Assembly (NCBI GenBank): GCA_949316495.1
Contig: OX439004.1
Coordinates: 39,252,561-39,316,560 of the forward strand
Length of the DNA stretch: 64,000 nt
Source of the DNA: Amphiduros pacificus
Lineage: Eukaryota; Annelida; Polychaeta; Phyllodocida; Hesionidae
Reading direction: 5' to 3'
Shown here piece after piece: positions 1 through 14,538 of this stretch. The position numbers were made by a program, and so were the translations under genes. The notes under the pieces were generated by a model that was given only the letters and a program-made list of their open reading frames with translations, was not told where the DNA came from and made no database searches. The stretch's first letter is position 1, and each line of letters opens with the position of its first letter.

Positions 1-948
<948 letters not shown>

Positions 949-973
949 ATGAAATTATGATAAATAAACTTAC

Positions 974-1600
974 CAGTATGTATGTAAGTGTGCTTCTTCA
1001 TGTCTGATTTCTGGTGGAATCGCTTGCCGCAGTACTGGCAGGGGTAGGGCCTTGTGTCACTGTGGATCAGCAGATGAGTTGACAAGGTGGAGGATCTCTT
1101 GAATGTCTTTCCACACTGTTTACATGAGAAGCTCCTCTCCTGGGTGTGTACAGCTTGATGCTGGCTCAGACTAACTGCATGGCCGAATGTCTTGTGACAC
1201 ACATCACAGGCATAGGGCCGCTTGCCACTGTGGGACCGTCGGACATGAACTTCAAGTCCGTGAGCCGTACTGAACAGTTTCTTGCATGTGACACACTCAT
1301 ATGTACATTTCTGTTTCTCAGATGTCCTCTCTGTCTTTATTGTCTTGACACATTCTTCGGTATCATCTGTCTCTTTTATAACATGTGAAGTATTGTCTCT
1401 GCCATTTAAATTAATTTTGCCATCTAAATCTGACTCGTGGTTGTAGAAGTTGAGGGGCAGCCTGTTTGCTGGACAAGGTGTGGTTTCAGCCTCTTCTGTG
1501 GTACTGGGTGTATTCATATGTACATATGACCTGTAGATATCTGTGTAACTCAGCCGGCCCTCGCATTCTCGCAATACTGTCTTGATGTGATCACGAATTG
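974..1600 (-). CDS. GFI1: GFI1/senseless-type zinc-finger repressor, exon with fingers 1-4
   Basis: This internal exon encodes 208 codons. The acceptor AG reads as CT at 1601-1602 and the donor GT as AC at 972-973 (GTAAGT). The first half is a non-conserved linker rich in Glu, Thr and Lys. The second half holds four C2H2 fingers, with cysteine pairs CVTC, CDVC, CKQC and CQYC. Segments such as [33 protein letters not shown] and [18 protein letters not shown] are the GFI1/GFI1B/senseless signature. In that family, fingers 3-5 bind a TAAATCAC-type site and recruit repressors. The exon ends just after finger 4, with one base of the next codon, so fingers 5-6 lie in an exon left of the window. Its phase joins exactly to the exon at 9888-10061, which supports one transcript. 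Senseless-type proteins act in the nucleus in sensory and neural precursor or blood-like cell fate; the role here is inferred from family. Confidence 0.95.
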
Positions 1601-4600
1601 CTACAAAAGACAAGCATGATATTTCTAAGTTTGGCACATTTCAACCATAATTATTAAAAACAAATTGTCATCCCATATGATTGAGGTAAATTATGGATTT
1701 GACTCCTTGTGTTTCATGACATTTCACTGACAACATAATGATGGTCATTGCTAAGTTTGACAAACACAAAAATGAATGATTTTGAATGGCTAAAATACTT
1801 TCTGAAGGTCATTAAGATAATCCAACAAACACAATTATGGTAAAATGACCTTTAAAAAATAGGTCAACTGGGAAAAGCCAATTCCATAAATCATGAAACG
1901 ATTTTCACCCTAATGTGACAGGGGTCAACTTTCCATTCTTCAGAATCTCTAGATTCGAAAAATACTTTTAAACGACAAATGACATAATTTGGTGGAACAC
2001 AAAATGTTAAGTGATAGCAGAGATAAATCATATCTGATAAACGACTAGTGTCATAATAGAAGACCCGCATGTTAACAGGTGAGGGTGGAAGACAGGGCAA
2101 GCGGAGCTAGCGGCAAGCGGCTCTGGTTGAATAATACGTTTTTCAGTTTCGTACCTGAACCGAATAATGATAAGATATGGTGGTTAATGATGATTGTTGT
2201 AAGAATCGCTTACTTTGATGATTTGTTGAATTGAATTTTATATGCGTGTTTAAATTATTTCCAAACTCAGATTTCTTTTGTGAAATACAAAAGTTATAAA
2301 ATGCGATAAAGGCCATTCCGTCATTGTGCATTTAAGTCATCAAACATTCATAATAGCAGATGTCTGGCTTCTTTGTCGGTATTTTACAAAGATTTTAAAC
2401 TTAATGCAGTACAGATTAATTTGTTGCAGATTTCAATTGAAAATAGAGTTGATTCTTATCACTCCAAAATGGACGCTCTTAAAAATGTCAAATTAATTAA
2501 TATACACTTTAGCAATTAGCACTTTGATCCTTGACTATTGCTTTGATTGGTTCAGCTGAATTTCAGTCAATGTTTCGCACTGTTGAATTAATTAAGATGT
2601 TTTCTTCATTGATTTGAATTTTTCAACTGCCTACTTTACAGGTAGACACAGGTGGGAAGAGGGGTCAAAATGGAAACTTTAAATAGTTGTGAATTTCCAC
2701 CGCAAATTTGCTTTGTCTAAGCTTTATGATAGACACAGATAGTGTGAGATATCTTTCAGCTTCATTGGATATGCAGGCTGTAATTGGATTATAGGAGGAT
2801 GTCTGTTGATGAGGGCTATTGGACTGCAGGTGTGTTTACTTGACCACCTGTGTCCGGTAAATGTACCGTGAACTAGTGAAATAAGAGTTAAGTGTCTGGT
2901 GGAATAAACTTTCTTGCCAAGAATAAAGAAAATATATAATCTAAACTACACATTTTATGAATTTCTCCTGTTTATGTAATTGCTTAAAGAAATAAAGGCG
3001 ATGACCAGTAATTATGTATTAGTATGTTGAATGAGTTCAACCCGGAAATTGTTCTATTCGAGGAGTAAGACACAAACATTGCAAGAAACACAACGGTTGA
3101 AAGTATGTGATATAATGAACTGCAATTTCTAAAACAGTGACTCCAAACCCATACAATTCTTCCACCTTCCCCGATTGCAGGACAATCAGCATTGAGTATT
3201 TATTAGCATCCTCTTTGATTGGTCTGATGACTATTCCTGGTTATATTAGTGTTTCACTAAGTTTCAACACTTTTAGCTGCCAATTCTGACTGAGTAACAC
3301 GTGTTGACAATTGCCATGAGCTTCACTTGCCATTGCCATTAACAAAGCACCAGCACATAGACTGCTTTCACTTGCCACCAACACACGTGCCACCACCACC
3401 CCTTAAAACTGGCCAATTTCCCTAATTCTGCCCAGCCCTGAAAGCCCTAACAAAGGCCCCACATGCCGCGTGTCAGTAGATCTGGTGCCACGTGCCAGAC
3501 AACATTTAGATCCTGTCATTTTGTGTTCTACCTACAATCATGCGCCATCAGGTGTGTTGTGGTCAGTGTGGTGCTGGTCTGGAGCACAGGTGACACTGGA
3601 CATTAGTGCCTAATTACAACCTCTGTCCATCCCTGATGATTGCGCATCTCCCAACTGACCGGAACAACCACTCAAGCGGAACCATAACATTGCCTCATCA
3701 TTATCATATCAACCATCCAAACTATCTAATTAACGCAATGATATCAAATGGAAATGTGACTTTATTGCTATATCAGCGTGCACTGTGACATCCTTCCTCT
3801 GCCACAGCATAACACAATGACCAAATTGCCAAAAGCCTTTGTCCCCGATGACCAAAAGGCCAGTGGTCTGGAACCAAACACGGGATCAACTATTATCAAA
3901 TTGTCTGTGGGAATATTTAATTTGGAAGACCCATCCCAATAAGCTTTTATAATGGTAACTATCTCATGACTCTGAGGCACACCCCCAAAACATTATTTAT
4001 GACCTCTGCATTCATACAATTGTACAAATTGTCAATCAGGAATGTGTGCATGCCACAGCCAGCAGTCGGATCTGTGGCAAAAGTCTTACAATTAGATCAA
4101 AATAAGTGTATGGGGGCTGGCCGCCAAGCGCGCACGCTCCCCAGGTAGTGTCCACTGCTGCTGTGTCTTGCCATCTCTCATTGTTACGCTCAACCATGTA
4201 AGGTAATCAAGTTTTTGCGTGGTCAGTCTAATAAATCACATGATGCGGGTTTAACATGGTAGACACAATATTGGTCATCTGTGGACGCTGTCCAAGATTT
4301 GATTAACATGAAACTGGTCACGTACAAGTATACCGTGTTAATGTGATTGAAGTTCTATTCATTATTTATGTCACCAAATTCACGTTGTCTTTGACAGGTG
4401 TGAACTAACTAGCCTAATTTTGACAAGCTTATTTTCTTTAAATAGTGTAAAATGTGTGAGAACAGATGCCAACAACCCTTCACTATGTAGTCAAGTTGTT
4501 TCCAATATGATGCTTCTAAAGTTTGGAACATTTGGTCTATCCAGATGCAGTATCGTGATTGAATGGTTCTGATTAAAGAATTCCCATTATTGGTGCCATT

Positions 4601-7327
4601 TGAAAATACAAGCACCCAATAATATAATGTTGTTCATTTGTAGACCACACAAATGTTCATCACATTTTGGTGTCTTTTGAAGTTACATTGATTGCCAATT
4701 CTGTAGATATTTGTTTATAACATCAAAGTAAATCACTATCATGCTATCTCGCAGCGTCTCGTTATGGGTCACGTGGTTTATTGAGCCACCAACCGTAAAG
4801 TGAAGTTTTTCTTAGTGTTAGACAAAGGTAGTTGGCCACCCCTCATAACGGCCTTTGTCTGTGAGACGCGATTGACTTTTCAGGTTCAGATACTATTCTT
4901 TTATAACAATAAAAAATATCATGGGGTCATTTTCAAAGTGTTGGCATTGCTCACTATAACATCCTATGACATTTTAAAAATGTTGAAATATTCACAATAT
5001 CTGAGTGAAGTCACTGGGGCAGAGGCACCCCGAGCCATAAATCCCATATGAGCGACTTTGGAGGAATCACAACTGCCTTTTATGATGAGGCAATCTGTTC
5101 ACAGGTTTTATAGATAAGTATAATGAGATTTGATAAAGGTCAGAGATCTGTTGCTTCGTATAACTCTGTGTACAAATTCATTGTCAGTTGTGCTTGCTTA
5201 ATAATTCAGACTGCCCTTCCCACGGAGCGTCATGAAGCATACTCAAGCTTATTAACTGAGTTATGGTCAGAATGCTATTAATTCTTTATCGTCAACCTCC
5301 AAGTCCTGGTACTATATTTCACGTTCCAAATAACATCATTTATTTAAATGAGACATTTTAGTTTGCCTCAGATTGAAACATGTTGTCCTATATCTACATT
5401 GGTTGGCCTTTTCAAGCTTACAATTAACATGAGGACGACTACCAAATCATTTACAGCACTACGCCCGATTAGCCAGAAGGGTGGCTTAATTACAGGTAAT
5501 TTATACATAATGACACATTGATAACGTGACCAGGTTGTTATCATCCATGTGATCTATTTCCGATAAAATCATGATCCTACTCTGCTCCCAATATTCATGG
5601 CTGATATACCTGAAATTACGGTGCGCATTATATATTAAAACCTTGCGTGTGAAATATTTAACCCAGATGATAGTAACATACAACTCAAAATTGTAAAACA
5701 TTGATTACGTTCCCATCCTCCAAAAGAATTTTAAAGCACTATCTAAAATGTCGCTAACTATATTATAAGGTTTGTTTTTCTAAAAAAAATAAAAACAATC
5801 AAAAAGATATATATTATTTAATCTAACAAGAATGATTCATAAAGTATTTGGATGTGGATTGCATCCGACGTCAGCGTTATCTCGATATTTTATGCTGTCT
5901 ATCAATCAGACAGTACAAGCAACATTTCAGACGCAACCAGATTACCGCGCCCTGCCCTGGCGTAGTAATCTCTACATCACATAAAGTGAAGAGACACTCT
6001 ATTGGAGGAATATGATTTGAATCTCATCCAATCCAGGACACCTACACTCTGGGGAACATTTTCAGTGTACATCATCAGGATTTGCTTCTATGCTATGTTT
6101 TGAAAAGACTGCCAAATCGCCATAAAATAGTGATTTGAATCTGTAGGGTAGACATGTGCTGAGTTGGTTTTGGTCGTCTGGGGAAATCATACCGGCTCGA
6201 ATGGCAACAATAATCATAAAATGCTCAATGAACTCGGCGCGAAACAAAGTAGTTCCTATCCCAGTTCGGCAAAGTACACTAATCACGGCATGGGATATAA
6301 AAAAATAGAGAAATATGATTTATTGTTCAGTGGTCTGTCCATTATAGTAATGGCCTTTCAGGACTTAGATTTATCAAATCTCAGTATAAGCACAAAACTA
6401 ACTTGGTTTCAGGCCAAAAGCTTTTAATCTAGAGCACAAATGGATATTGTTTTAACTATACCTATTATATCGGTCAGTGTCTCTAGTCTGGGAAAATTTG
6501 GTGGTATCACCAGATCAAGTTAAACACAGTTTCACATAAACGGTAGAAACAGAATTGTCCAATGAATGGGAGCGGGTGTGGTGGCTTAGTTCACATTTAG
6601 GGAGTTGGCTGGCTATCAAATTGAGATACAAAAACCTGACATGCTTATTGTTTTATGCATCTTTGTTGTGCTATTAATTTATATGGAGTATGGCCAAGGG
6701 AAATTTGTCTATGTATGATTTATTAAGATAGAGCCCAACCTTCTCATGGGTGGTGGATGCTTTCACGCATTTTGTCCCTGGTTGGGAATGGAAGAACCCC
6801 ACAGGACCACGTGCGGCATGACTAACTGACATATGAACATGAGAACTATCAGCTGCTCAACGAGCAAATCACATGACAAAAACAAGTGTAACATCAATCC
6901 AGAGAATACAGCCATAATGTGGGTTTTGTGATAAGCTAAATATTCTGGTAATATGGTTACTTAGCAATATCAATAATATATTAGACAACTTAATGTGAAA
7001 TTACAAAAAGGTCACTAAACCAATTGATGGAAAGTTACTCTATCTTATTGTGATAAAAAACACACCACAAAATGGAAAACGCGTTGTTCTATGGATGAAT
7101 GATTTCCTAATTGGGAAATGTGGTGTTTATGTTTATGGTGATTGGTCCATTGAATGGATTATGGTCCAAAACTGATTCCTCACTATTTTATAGATGTTAG
7201 TCATTTATTTGATATGAACAAGTATGGTGATATTTTGTTGTTATCTTCGATGATAATAGTTATCTCACTCAGCATGATTATCAGATACAATTGAGTCAAT
7301 TATTTTAAACCCTTGACGTACTCGTAG

Positions 7328-7604
7328 AACCGCATATAAATCAGGGTAACATTTTGTTACGAGATTGAATAATTATTTTCCATCCTTGATGCACTCCTAT
7401 AAATCTGTAAAGATTATCATTTTTTATGATTAATCAATATGCTAGAAAACCGAAGAAGGTTGTTGAACCGCATATAAATCTGAGTAAAATATTGTTACGA
7501 GATAGAACAATTATGTTCCATCCTAAATGCGCTCCTATAAATCTGTAAAAATTATCATTTTTTATGATTTATCAATATGTTAGAAAAATGAAGAAGGTTG
7601 TTGA
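7328..7604. repeat. 138-bp tandem duplication
   Basis: Two adjacent copies (7328-7465 and 7466-7604) start with AACCGCATATAAATC. Both run through a TCCTATAAATCTGTAAA motif to a GAAGAAGGTTGTTGA end. They differ at scattered positions, so the duplication is not very recent. Confidence 0.85.
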
Positions 7605-9294
7605 CTTTGTCTTGTTTTTCAACTGAAGCAAGGCAGTTATTGACTATATCTTTTTGTTCCTAACCTAAAGCAAGGTAGTTCATATTCCGCAAAAGCATTT
7701 TCATAATACCCTATTTACCGGACTGAAGCAAAAGGGATGCTTGGTACATTTTATGATAATATTAGTCTGTGATAAAGCAAAAGTTGAGTAAAGATATGGA
7801 TCTAGCTCATTGCTTTCTGAGGAAGCTGCTTTATTAATGTTTGATGCTGAGACATCCAGGATGATCAACATTCTGAGTTCAATGAACAGTAACAGGCATC
7901 CTTACCATGCAAGTGTAAGCCATGAGCGATGGGCAATGAAGACTCAATCACAGCTGTGGAGTACTGGACAATACCTAATCAGAGAGTCCCCCCAGCCTGC
8001 TATCAAACACGGGGGTGTCTTGCGTGTAGATGAGTGTCCGTGGACCAGATTAAGACTTGATTTCTCTCAATGAAACACGCACACGGAATTGTTCCTCTTC
8101 CTTCTGCCATCTCCGCATAATACAATTATGGGTCTCATGGGGACTACCTCTGGGTGATTTCAGAGTGATTTCCCCATCTTTCTGTGTACTCCCACCAAAC
8201 CCCATATCCCCTCTTTGCAACATCAACTTTCTCTGGTAGAGTGTTAATATCGACCAGTCACGGCACGTGAAATCAGATTGCTTTTCCCAATTTCGATCTA
8301 CCTGGTGAAACTACAAAGAGTGCCGCCTCAGGTAATGATCAAGGTCTTTGTTCGCTGCTTGCCGCATTCAGGTATGCATGTCAGCCCCGTGTGGGCAAAG
8401 TGCTTTTATTAATTTGCCATTTGTCGCCCATCCACACCAACTCTTTTCATCAGAGCACAAAAGTGGGTAAATTAGATGTACAGACAAAATGGAGATAGAA
8501 AAAAATGCACTTATTTGTAGCCTCAGGCCTTAAACCAGTGTCCAATTATCACCAGAAATCATTCCTCCTTTGTGCTCCCTATTCTATTAAGAGTGTAACC
8601 GAACTTAAAAAAACAATAATAGTTTTGTTGTGGGCATATCTCCTTATAATCCCATCAAAAAGCAATGTACTATGATCTTCATGTATTATTGTACGGTAAT
8701 TTGATACAAAGATGGGTGAGACTGAACATCATTTCTGCAATAATGGCATAGCGGGATGAGAGATCCCTCAGTGAATTGGAACCAAACCTGAATTAGTCGG
8801 TTGAGTTTGATAAGGCAAGATGAGAACATCACGAAATTGGTCCATTCAAGCTTGCCAACATGTTGTAATGTTGCTGGAACTGCGGTCTACAGCCGTTAAA
8901 TAGATGCATTGGGGTTTTGTCTGAAACTTTGGAATGGCCATGAGTAACATGAAGTAGCACTGCCAGATACAACGAGACAAGCTTATCAGAACTTTCAAAG
9001 GCTTGTGGTGAGGGAAACATGATTTAATTTAATTTACTGGACTCTCAAACAATTCCACTGCAATGTTGCACAAGTGTGTGACAGATTGCTGGCTACCCGT
9101 CTACCTTACCTCAACTATGTGTCAGCTTTGCAAACAAACCACACTCACTGCTTGTAGGTTTATACACACAACCTACAACTTCTACATATTGGTTTACAGT
9201 TCCAAACAGTTGTCAAACGTAAAACCTTTATGGACTGATAAAATTCATAGAAGTTCATACAAATATCCTAGAACATTTAACATTCAAGCGTATT

Positions 9295-9410
9295 TCTGAA
9301 TTGACTTACTTTAAATACCAGTTCTCCTGACTTACTTTTAATACAAGTTATGACTTCCTTTAATTACAAGAAGTTCCCCTGACTAACTTTTAATACCAGT
9401 GTCTACCATG
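9295..9410. repeat. Degenerate short tandem repeat
   Basis: Three to four loosely similar units of about 30 bp, each built on a 'ctgacttacttttaatacca'-like core. Low conservation, no coding potential. Confidence 0.4.
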
Positions 9411-9887
9411 TATTGATTCATTCTAGGCCCATGTTATTGGACAATAGAACATGGGTCTGTTATTCCTAATTTACACCAAATTATAAAGCTCGCCAGACCA
9501 ATGCTCGCAGTTGTTGTCCAGCGTCCATATGGACACTATTCATTATGCATAGATACTTATAGTGTAATTAATCATATATCCGCCAATATGATGCAAACCT
9601 GATTACCTGTACTCTTATCATGGGCTTTGATGGGCGTCATTCTCAATAACTAAGATGATTTTGAATGTCTGAATGATCATATATTCCTGTTATTATCCTT
9701 TAGTCTTCACAGATATCAAGTCCTATTTACCTTTGAGAAATGTTACGATAAAGACGAATTATAAAGTATTCAAATTATTACGCACAAAATCACCAAGTGT
9801 TTAGAAGTGGACTTCACAATAAGCATGTAGAATATTTGGAGATCAAATGATAATCAACAAGAACAGGCAACAAAATAATGGATTTAC

Positions 9888-10061
9888 CATGATGAAGAAG
9901 AGGGTTTACAGTGACGTCATTGAAGCAGGATGATGTCACCATTGCAGGGCTCGGGGAGCGTGATGGGGCCACTTCCGGTATAGGACTAGGGTTGCTTGGC
10001 GTCGGACTAGTGCTGCCCTCTGACGATACTGGGGATGATGGCAGATACAGGTCCACACAGC
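9888..10061 (-). CDS. GFI1: GFI1/senseless-type repressor, Ser/Pro-rich exon 2
   Basis: A 174-bp internal exon with its acceptor at 10062-10063 (preceded by a pyrimidine tract on the minus strand) and its donor GTAAAT at 9886-9887. It encodes a low-complexity stretch rich in Ser, Pro and Thr (for example SPTPSNPSPIPEVAPSRSPS). This fits the poorly conserved linker between the SNAG domain and the fingers in GFI1 proteins. By itself it would not be recognisable. It is assigned because it takes up the one-base overhang of the SNAG exon (G+GC, Gly) and leaves a one-base overhang that the finger exon completes (G+CA, Ala). Another small exon between it and the finger exon cannot be excluded but is not needed. 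Confidence 0.8.
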
Positions 10062-13000
10062 CTAAAAGTAGGGGGACAATAAGGTACAATAAGGTTTGAT
10101 ACAATATATTTCAGTCTTCAAAAATCTTTACTGGATAAACGTGTTATTTATCAACAGTTTTTGGTGGGGTACCATACTATTTTATGATATGACAAAGCGC
10201 GCTAACATTTGCCCGATATCAAAAACCGTTATCTGAAAATTATACATAAGTTTTGATAAAAACTCCTTTTATTATGCATTTGCATTTCTCATTGAAGTCA
10301 CATAACAAACTTTATTGACCAATGACAATAAAAATGTATCACAGGACCATCCAGGCGCGCAGGACGTGCACTTACATTTTTATAATTTCCACATTCACTA
10401 AATTTAAATTTCACTTCTTTGTCTGTGATTTGAGTGATATAGGCACAGTAACACATGCTTCCACGGTTTCATTTAAACACCAACAAAAGCGTTTTTATAA
10501 ATCAGCCACAATCTTGTCGCGAATCAAGAGCAGAGTCAATCAGCATGTGCTTAAGCGGCCCTCACTTTGACAAGGCCCTCTTCATCCACTGTGACGACTG
10601 TGACATGAAAAGAGACACCCCAGATGTTTTTATTTGTCGCAATGTATCAGAGGGGTAGGAGGGCTCTATTTATCGTCGATGAGGTGGCGTAGTCAGCTTT
10701 TGTGCGGTGAATTCCATATGTTGCAGCTATTGAGTTGCGCCTGCTACATCACCCAGCCACTTAAAGTAGTGCCTCTGTATTGTTCGGGGTCTGAACCGTA
10801 GACACAGGAGGCTTGCTGAAATAAAGACCGCAAAGGTCCGCGGAGCAGTGACCCTCCACACGTGTGGTCACCCTACACTGGACTACAATAGTGGTAGGCC
10901 ATACGTTCTCGCTTCAAAGTAACATAAGTGTGGCTTGGCTTATTGTCTTCTGTTTACCCAAGCACACGGACAGAGCTATCTGTATCAATATCACCCAAAT
11001 GCGGACAAGAAAAGCAATCAACAAGCTTGGCAGCAGCAGGCCAAACGGATTCCCCTAAAAGGTGCAAGAAGCGCAATATGATACATCAACAGGACACACC
11101 TGTTTTCTCACAACACATATATACAATGAACAAAGATTGATGCCTCAAAGCATTGAAATGTATCCCTTTTTAAAAAGTAATTGTCAATCATGGCCTAAAT
11201 AGTGGCCTGATTGATGCCCTCTAGAATAAATGCATATATGTCTTTTTGATCATCAAAATAGGTGCAGATTTGTAAATCATTTGCCCACTTCCAAAATGGT
11301 CCTATAATTTATTCATCGTATTGATCCAAAGCATCATATGCACAAATTGAACAATTGATTTTGTAATAAGTTGGGAGAAAAACCAGTTTGTCCCAATCGT
11401 TCCTGGAAGCGTGTTCCCTAAGTGCTTAAATGCCAGCATCTCATTTTAATAGCATCAATTCTGTTTCACAAATGGGAAACCTGAGAGATAAAACGCTCAA
11501 TATTCCACCATTCATATCACTGAAACATATATCAGTGCTCTTTATTGGCAGATACAGGTGAGGAAGGGGGATGAAGTGTTGACTAATATCAGATTCCAAT
11601 CTATTTCAAAACTTTGGTGTGATGACGCATGTAGATTTTCCAAAGATACAGGTTTATTGCCCATTTCTGACGTGATTTATATTTGCAAAGGTATATTTAT
11701 GCTGTTAGTGTGATAGAACATACGCCAAACCATCCGGGCAGATATATCTATGGAAGACATCCTGTCTGTATTAAGGTGTCAGGTCATAGTTGTACTGAAC
11801 AACCACTATCTAATCTGTGGCACTTATAGTTTCCAAATAAGGAAATGTAAAAGTCATTGGTTATTGTTTGAGGCTTCATTTTAAGATTTATCTGTAATAC
11901 ACTGCCTTTTATATTTACAGAATAGATATGTGCAAGCTAACCTCAATAGCAATGTGGTAGAGTGGCAAATAAAGTTTCTCCCCAAATGACTGTTGAGGAG
12001 AAATTTGGCAGAGGAGAAATTTATATCTATCATTTTCAAGTATCTTTCACTTTAATGGCCACTATTACTGCACATTATTGGAGAGTTTGCAGGCGTCCTT
12101 GATGATTGATCAAGTAAACAGAGTAGGGTAGCATTACATAGAGATGATGCTCTCCAGAGTCAAGCTGTTGCACACACCGCGGACAAAGTGCTCTTCACAG
12201 TAGCGAACAGCCAACAACACACCATATAGGGCAGAAGGCTGCACCAGGAAAAGTGCCGAGGCACGTAGAACTGTGGGCTTGCTTTAACCTCCCACCCCAC
12301 CCCGCACTCATGTCTGGGGTGACCTGATGCTTTTATGTAAAGTCAGTGATGAGATTCCACGCGTGCCTGTCTGACTTCTAATTTGTGAACTTCAGCCATA
12401 CTCTAATGTTAGATTTGAAATAGGATTCCCATTCTATATATTAAAGCAGTCTGCATATTGTGAACTATCTGATGTTTTTGTCCCTTTTAACCAATAATTC
12501 AAAATCGATAATTAATTGTGATTTTGATATAACATAAAGGGGTAGAGTGTCTATTTTTTCTTTCTTTTATAACGCATATTTACGACAAATTATTGGCATT
12601 AAATGAGTAAATAATGGTTCAGTACTAGAACGTTTTAGATTTACTTATCCACTTATACTTTTTGCATGTTCACACACCATGAAATTGAAAATATGTTTGA
12701 CAGAAATTGAAAATAACTGTGACACATTTTTGCCGAAAAAAAATAAAAAAGTCAATTAGGGTAATATGAAAAATTGCTTCATGCCTATATGGTACGCATA
12801 GGACATTCATTTTGTTTGTTCTGCACATACACGAACGAGGACAAAGTAATGCCCTGTGTTAATATTATAACACTGTCATACCTATGGAAGAAAGGCAAAT
12901 CTGATAAGCTTGTGTGAAGAAAACCAACTGTGCCATTGACACAAATTACTTACCAGATTAAGATTGTAAGCTTTTGAGACACAGTTTGATATTTAAGTAT

Positions 13001-14056
13001 ATCTTACTTTTCTTTACAGATTTAATATAAGTCTATTAGATTCAATGTGACAGGGCATTGTAATTCAACACATCTTGTTGAACCTAATTGCTTCATATAT
13101 GAATAGACTCATAAAATATGTAAGGGGTGATCATGGAGTTTGATTTATATAATCATGATTTAACCAAGAAAAATACCATCTTGTAACCCTGACGTGTATA
13201 CTTTGTGCGGTTTGAGGTGTTCACCAAAATTACAGGGTTTGTGCTTGTAAAGATACTTATTACTAAAACCCAAGGCTTGACCTTTTGCCTTGGACTAACT
13301 GCACATACATCACGTCCCATATGGGATGGGAGGCCACAAAAAGGCAGATGCCGAAGTGAGGAGCGAGTCTGTCTCAGAGGTGTGTCATCATTGCTACCTT
13401 TATGTTGACTGCAGACTTATTGTCCGTGCCTATTTCATAATTAATGTGGTTGTTCTGCCCCAGTCACGCTTCATGCCACCGACATCGCTTGTTCAATAAA
13501 GCAATCAAGTCCTTCTTTCCATATAACCGTCTCCGTGGACATGGTTGGGCCAGCAAAACTCGCTGTTAGAAAAATATACCTCGCTTTTTTTCAGAAGCAC
13601 AACTGCGTACAGCACACACATTTTAAGTGTACTTTCTCTACGCTATCATGTGTAATCGTGATCGAACTAAATAACTCGCAATGCCCTACCATCCGCTACA
13701 GCATTAGAAAAAAAAACAATTTGCTATCTTTTCAGTAAAGGGTTATAAACTGAATAAGTAAGTACACTGATTATATCTGAAACAGGGCAGATGAGCTGGT
13801 GTGTCCAGATTGCAAGCTCCATTATGAGCGCTAGATGATACCTGATTTAGTAGAACTTTCCACATCATCCAGCCCATCCAATTGTTTGCTTAAGACTCTC
13901 CAATTGATGAAATTAAGGGCATTATGACAATTACAAAATTAAAGCAGTCTGGCAAATTACCCCACTGCAAAAGCTGGATGACTGAGTCAACAGATCAGCA
14001 GATATGAAAGGTCAGAATCAACAGCCTGATTATGGAGCACAAAAACTGCTGCTTAC
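10062..14056 (-). other. Intron 1 (4.0 kb) of the GFI1-type gene
   Basis: Non-coding sequence between the SNAG exon and the Ser/Pro exon. No transposon or long repeat was recognised. Patches around 10660-10900 and 12120-12380 are less AT-rich than the surroundings and may be regulatory (inference). Confidence 0.6.
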
Positions 14057-14177
14057 CTTCAGAGAAGTGATCCCAGCCTCGGGCAAATCCTGCTGTGTCC
14101 AAATCTGTGGACTTTTCCTGGTATGGATGATATCCATGATTTCTTTTCCTGGATCTGACAAGGAACACACGAGGCAT
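14057..14177 (-). CDS. GFI1: GFI1/senseless-type repressor, first coding exon with SNAG domain
   Basis: The exon starts with ATG at 14177 and opens with MPRVFLVRSRK. This is the SNAG repression motif of GFI1, GFI1B, Snail and insulinoma-associated proteins; vertebrate GFI1 starts MPRSFLVKSKK. SNAG must be at the very N-terminus, because the free first residues bind LSD1-CoREST, and that fixes the start codon. Forty codons follow before a GTAAGC donor at 14055-14056, leaving one base that joins the exon at 9888-10061 in phase. A His-Gly-Tyr-His-Pro-Tyr stretch after SNAG also recalls vertebrate GFI1. The exon lies 12.6 kb from the finger exon and would be missed as a 60-residue open frame. A possible TATA box lies about 105 bp upstream. 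Confidence 0.9.
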
Positions 14178-14281
14178 CCTGATTGTTCTGGTGTCAAAAG
14201 TGCAGAAATCAGATCAGGGGATTGTCAGAGATTCCGGTACGGGATGTCCTGTTTTGCGTGACGCTTCGGTATAAATGAATG

Positions 14282-14288
14282 TTATATA
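14282..14288 (-). promoter_or_regulatory. Possible TATA box of the GFI1-type gene
   Basis: On the minus strand TATATAA lies 105 bp upstream of the SNAG start codon. This would put a transcription start near 14255 and give a leader of about 80 bases. It is a plain motif match in AT-rich DNA. A 5' intron is also possible, since an AG directly precedes the ATG region. Confidence 0.3.
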
Positions 14289-14538
14289 CTATGCCGCACG
14301 CTGATGATGATGATAGTGGTGAGACGGGGTGGTCGGTGTACTGATCGATGCCGCGGGGAGGAGAGCTCTATACGGCTAACGGTGGCAGACACGAAACATT
14401 CAAGATTTATACTCAGAGATGAGTTGTGACATGGTGCAATGTCGGCTCAGCAATGATGCATGAGAGCAAGTACTCCATATACAAGCTAACCTCACTCTCT
14501 CCATCTGTTACACGTGCTCGCCTCCCATAATTGATTAC

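Larger units (their letters stand above)
1601..9887 (-). other. Large intron (8.3 kb) of the GFI1-type gene
   Basis: AT-rich non-coding sequence between the Ser/Pro exon and the finger exon. I see no further exon that fits the phase, and the flanking phases already agree. It holds a 138-bp tandem duplication (7328-7604) and a degenerate short repeat near 9.3 kb. Several less AT-rich patches (3340-3500, 8230-8450) could be enhancers, but nothing in the sequence alone proves it. Confidence 0.6.
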
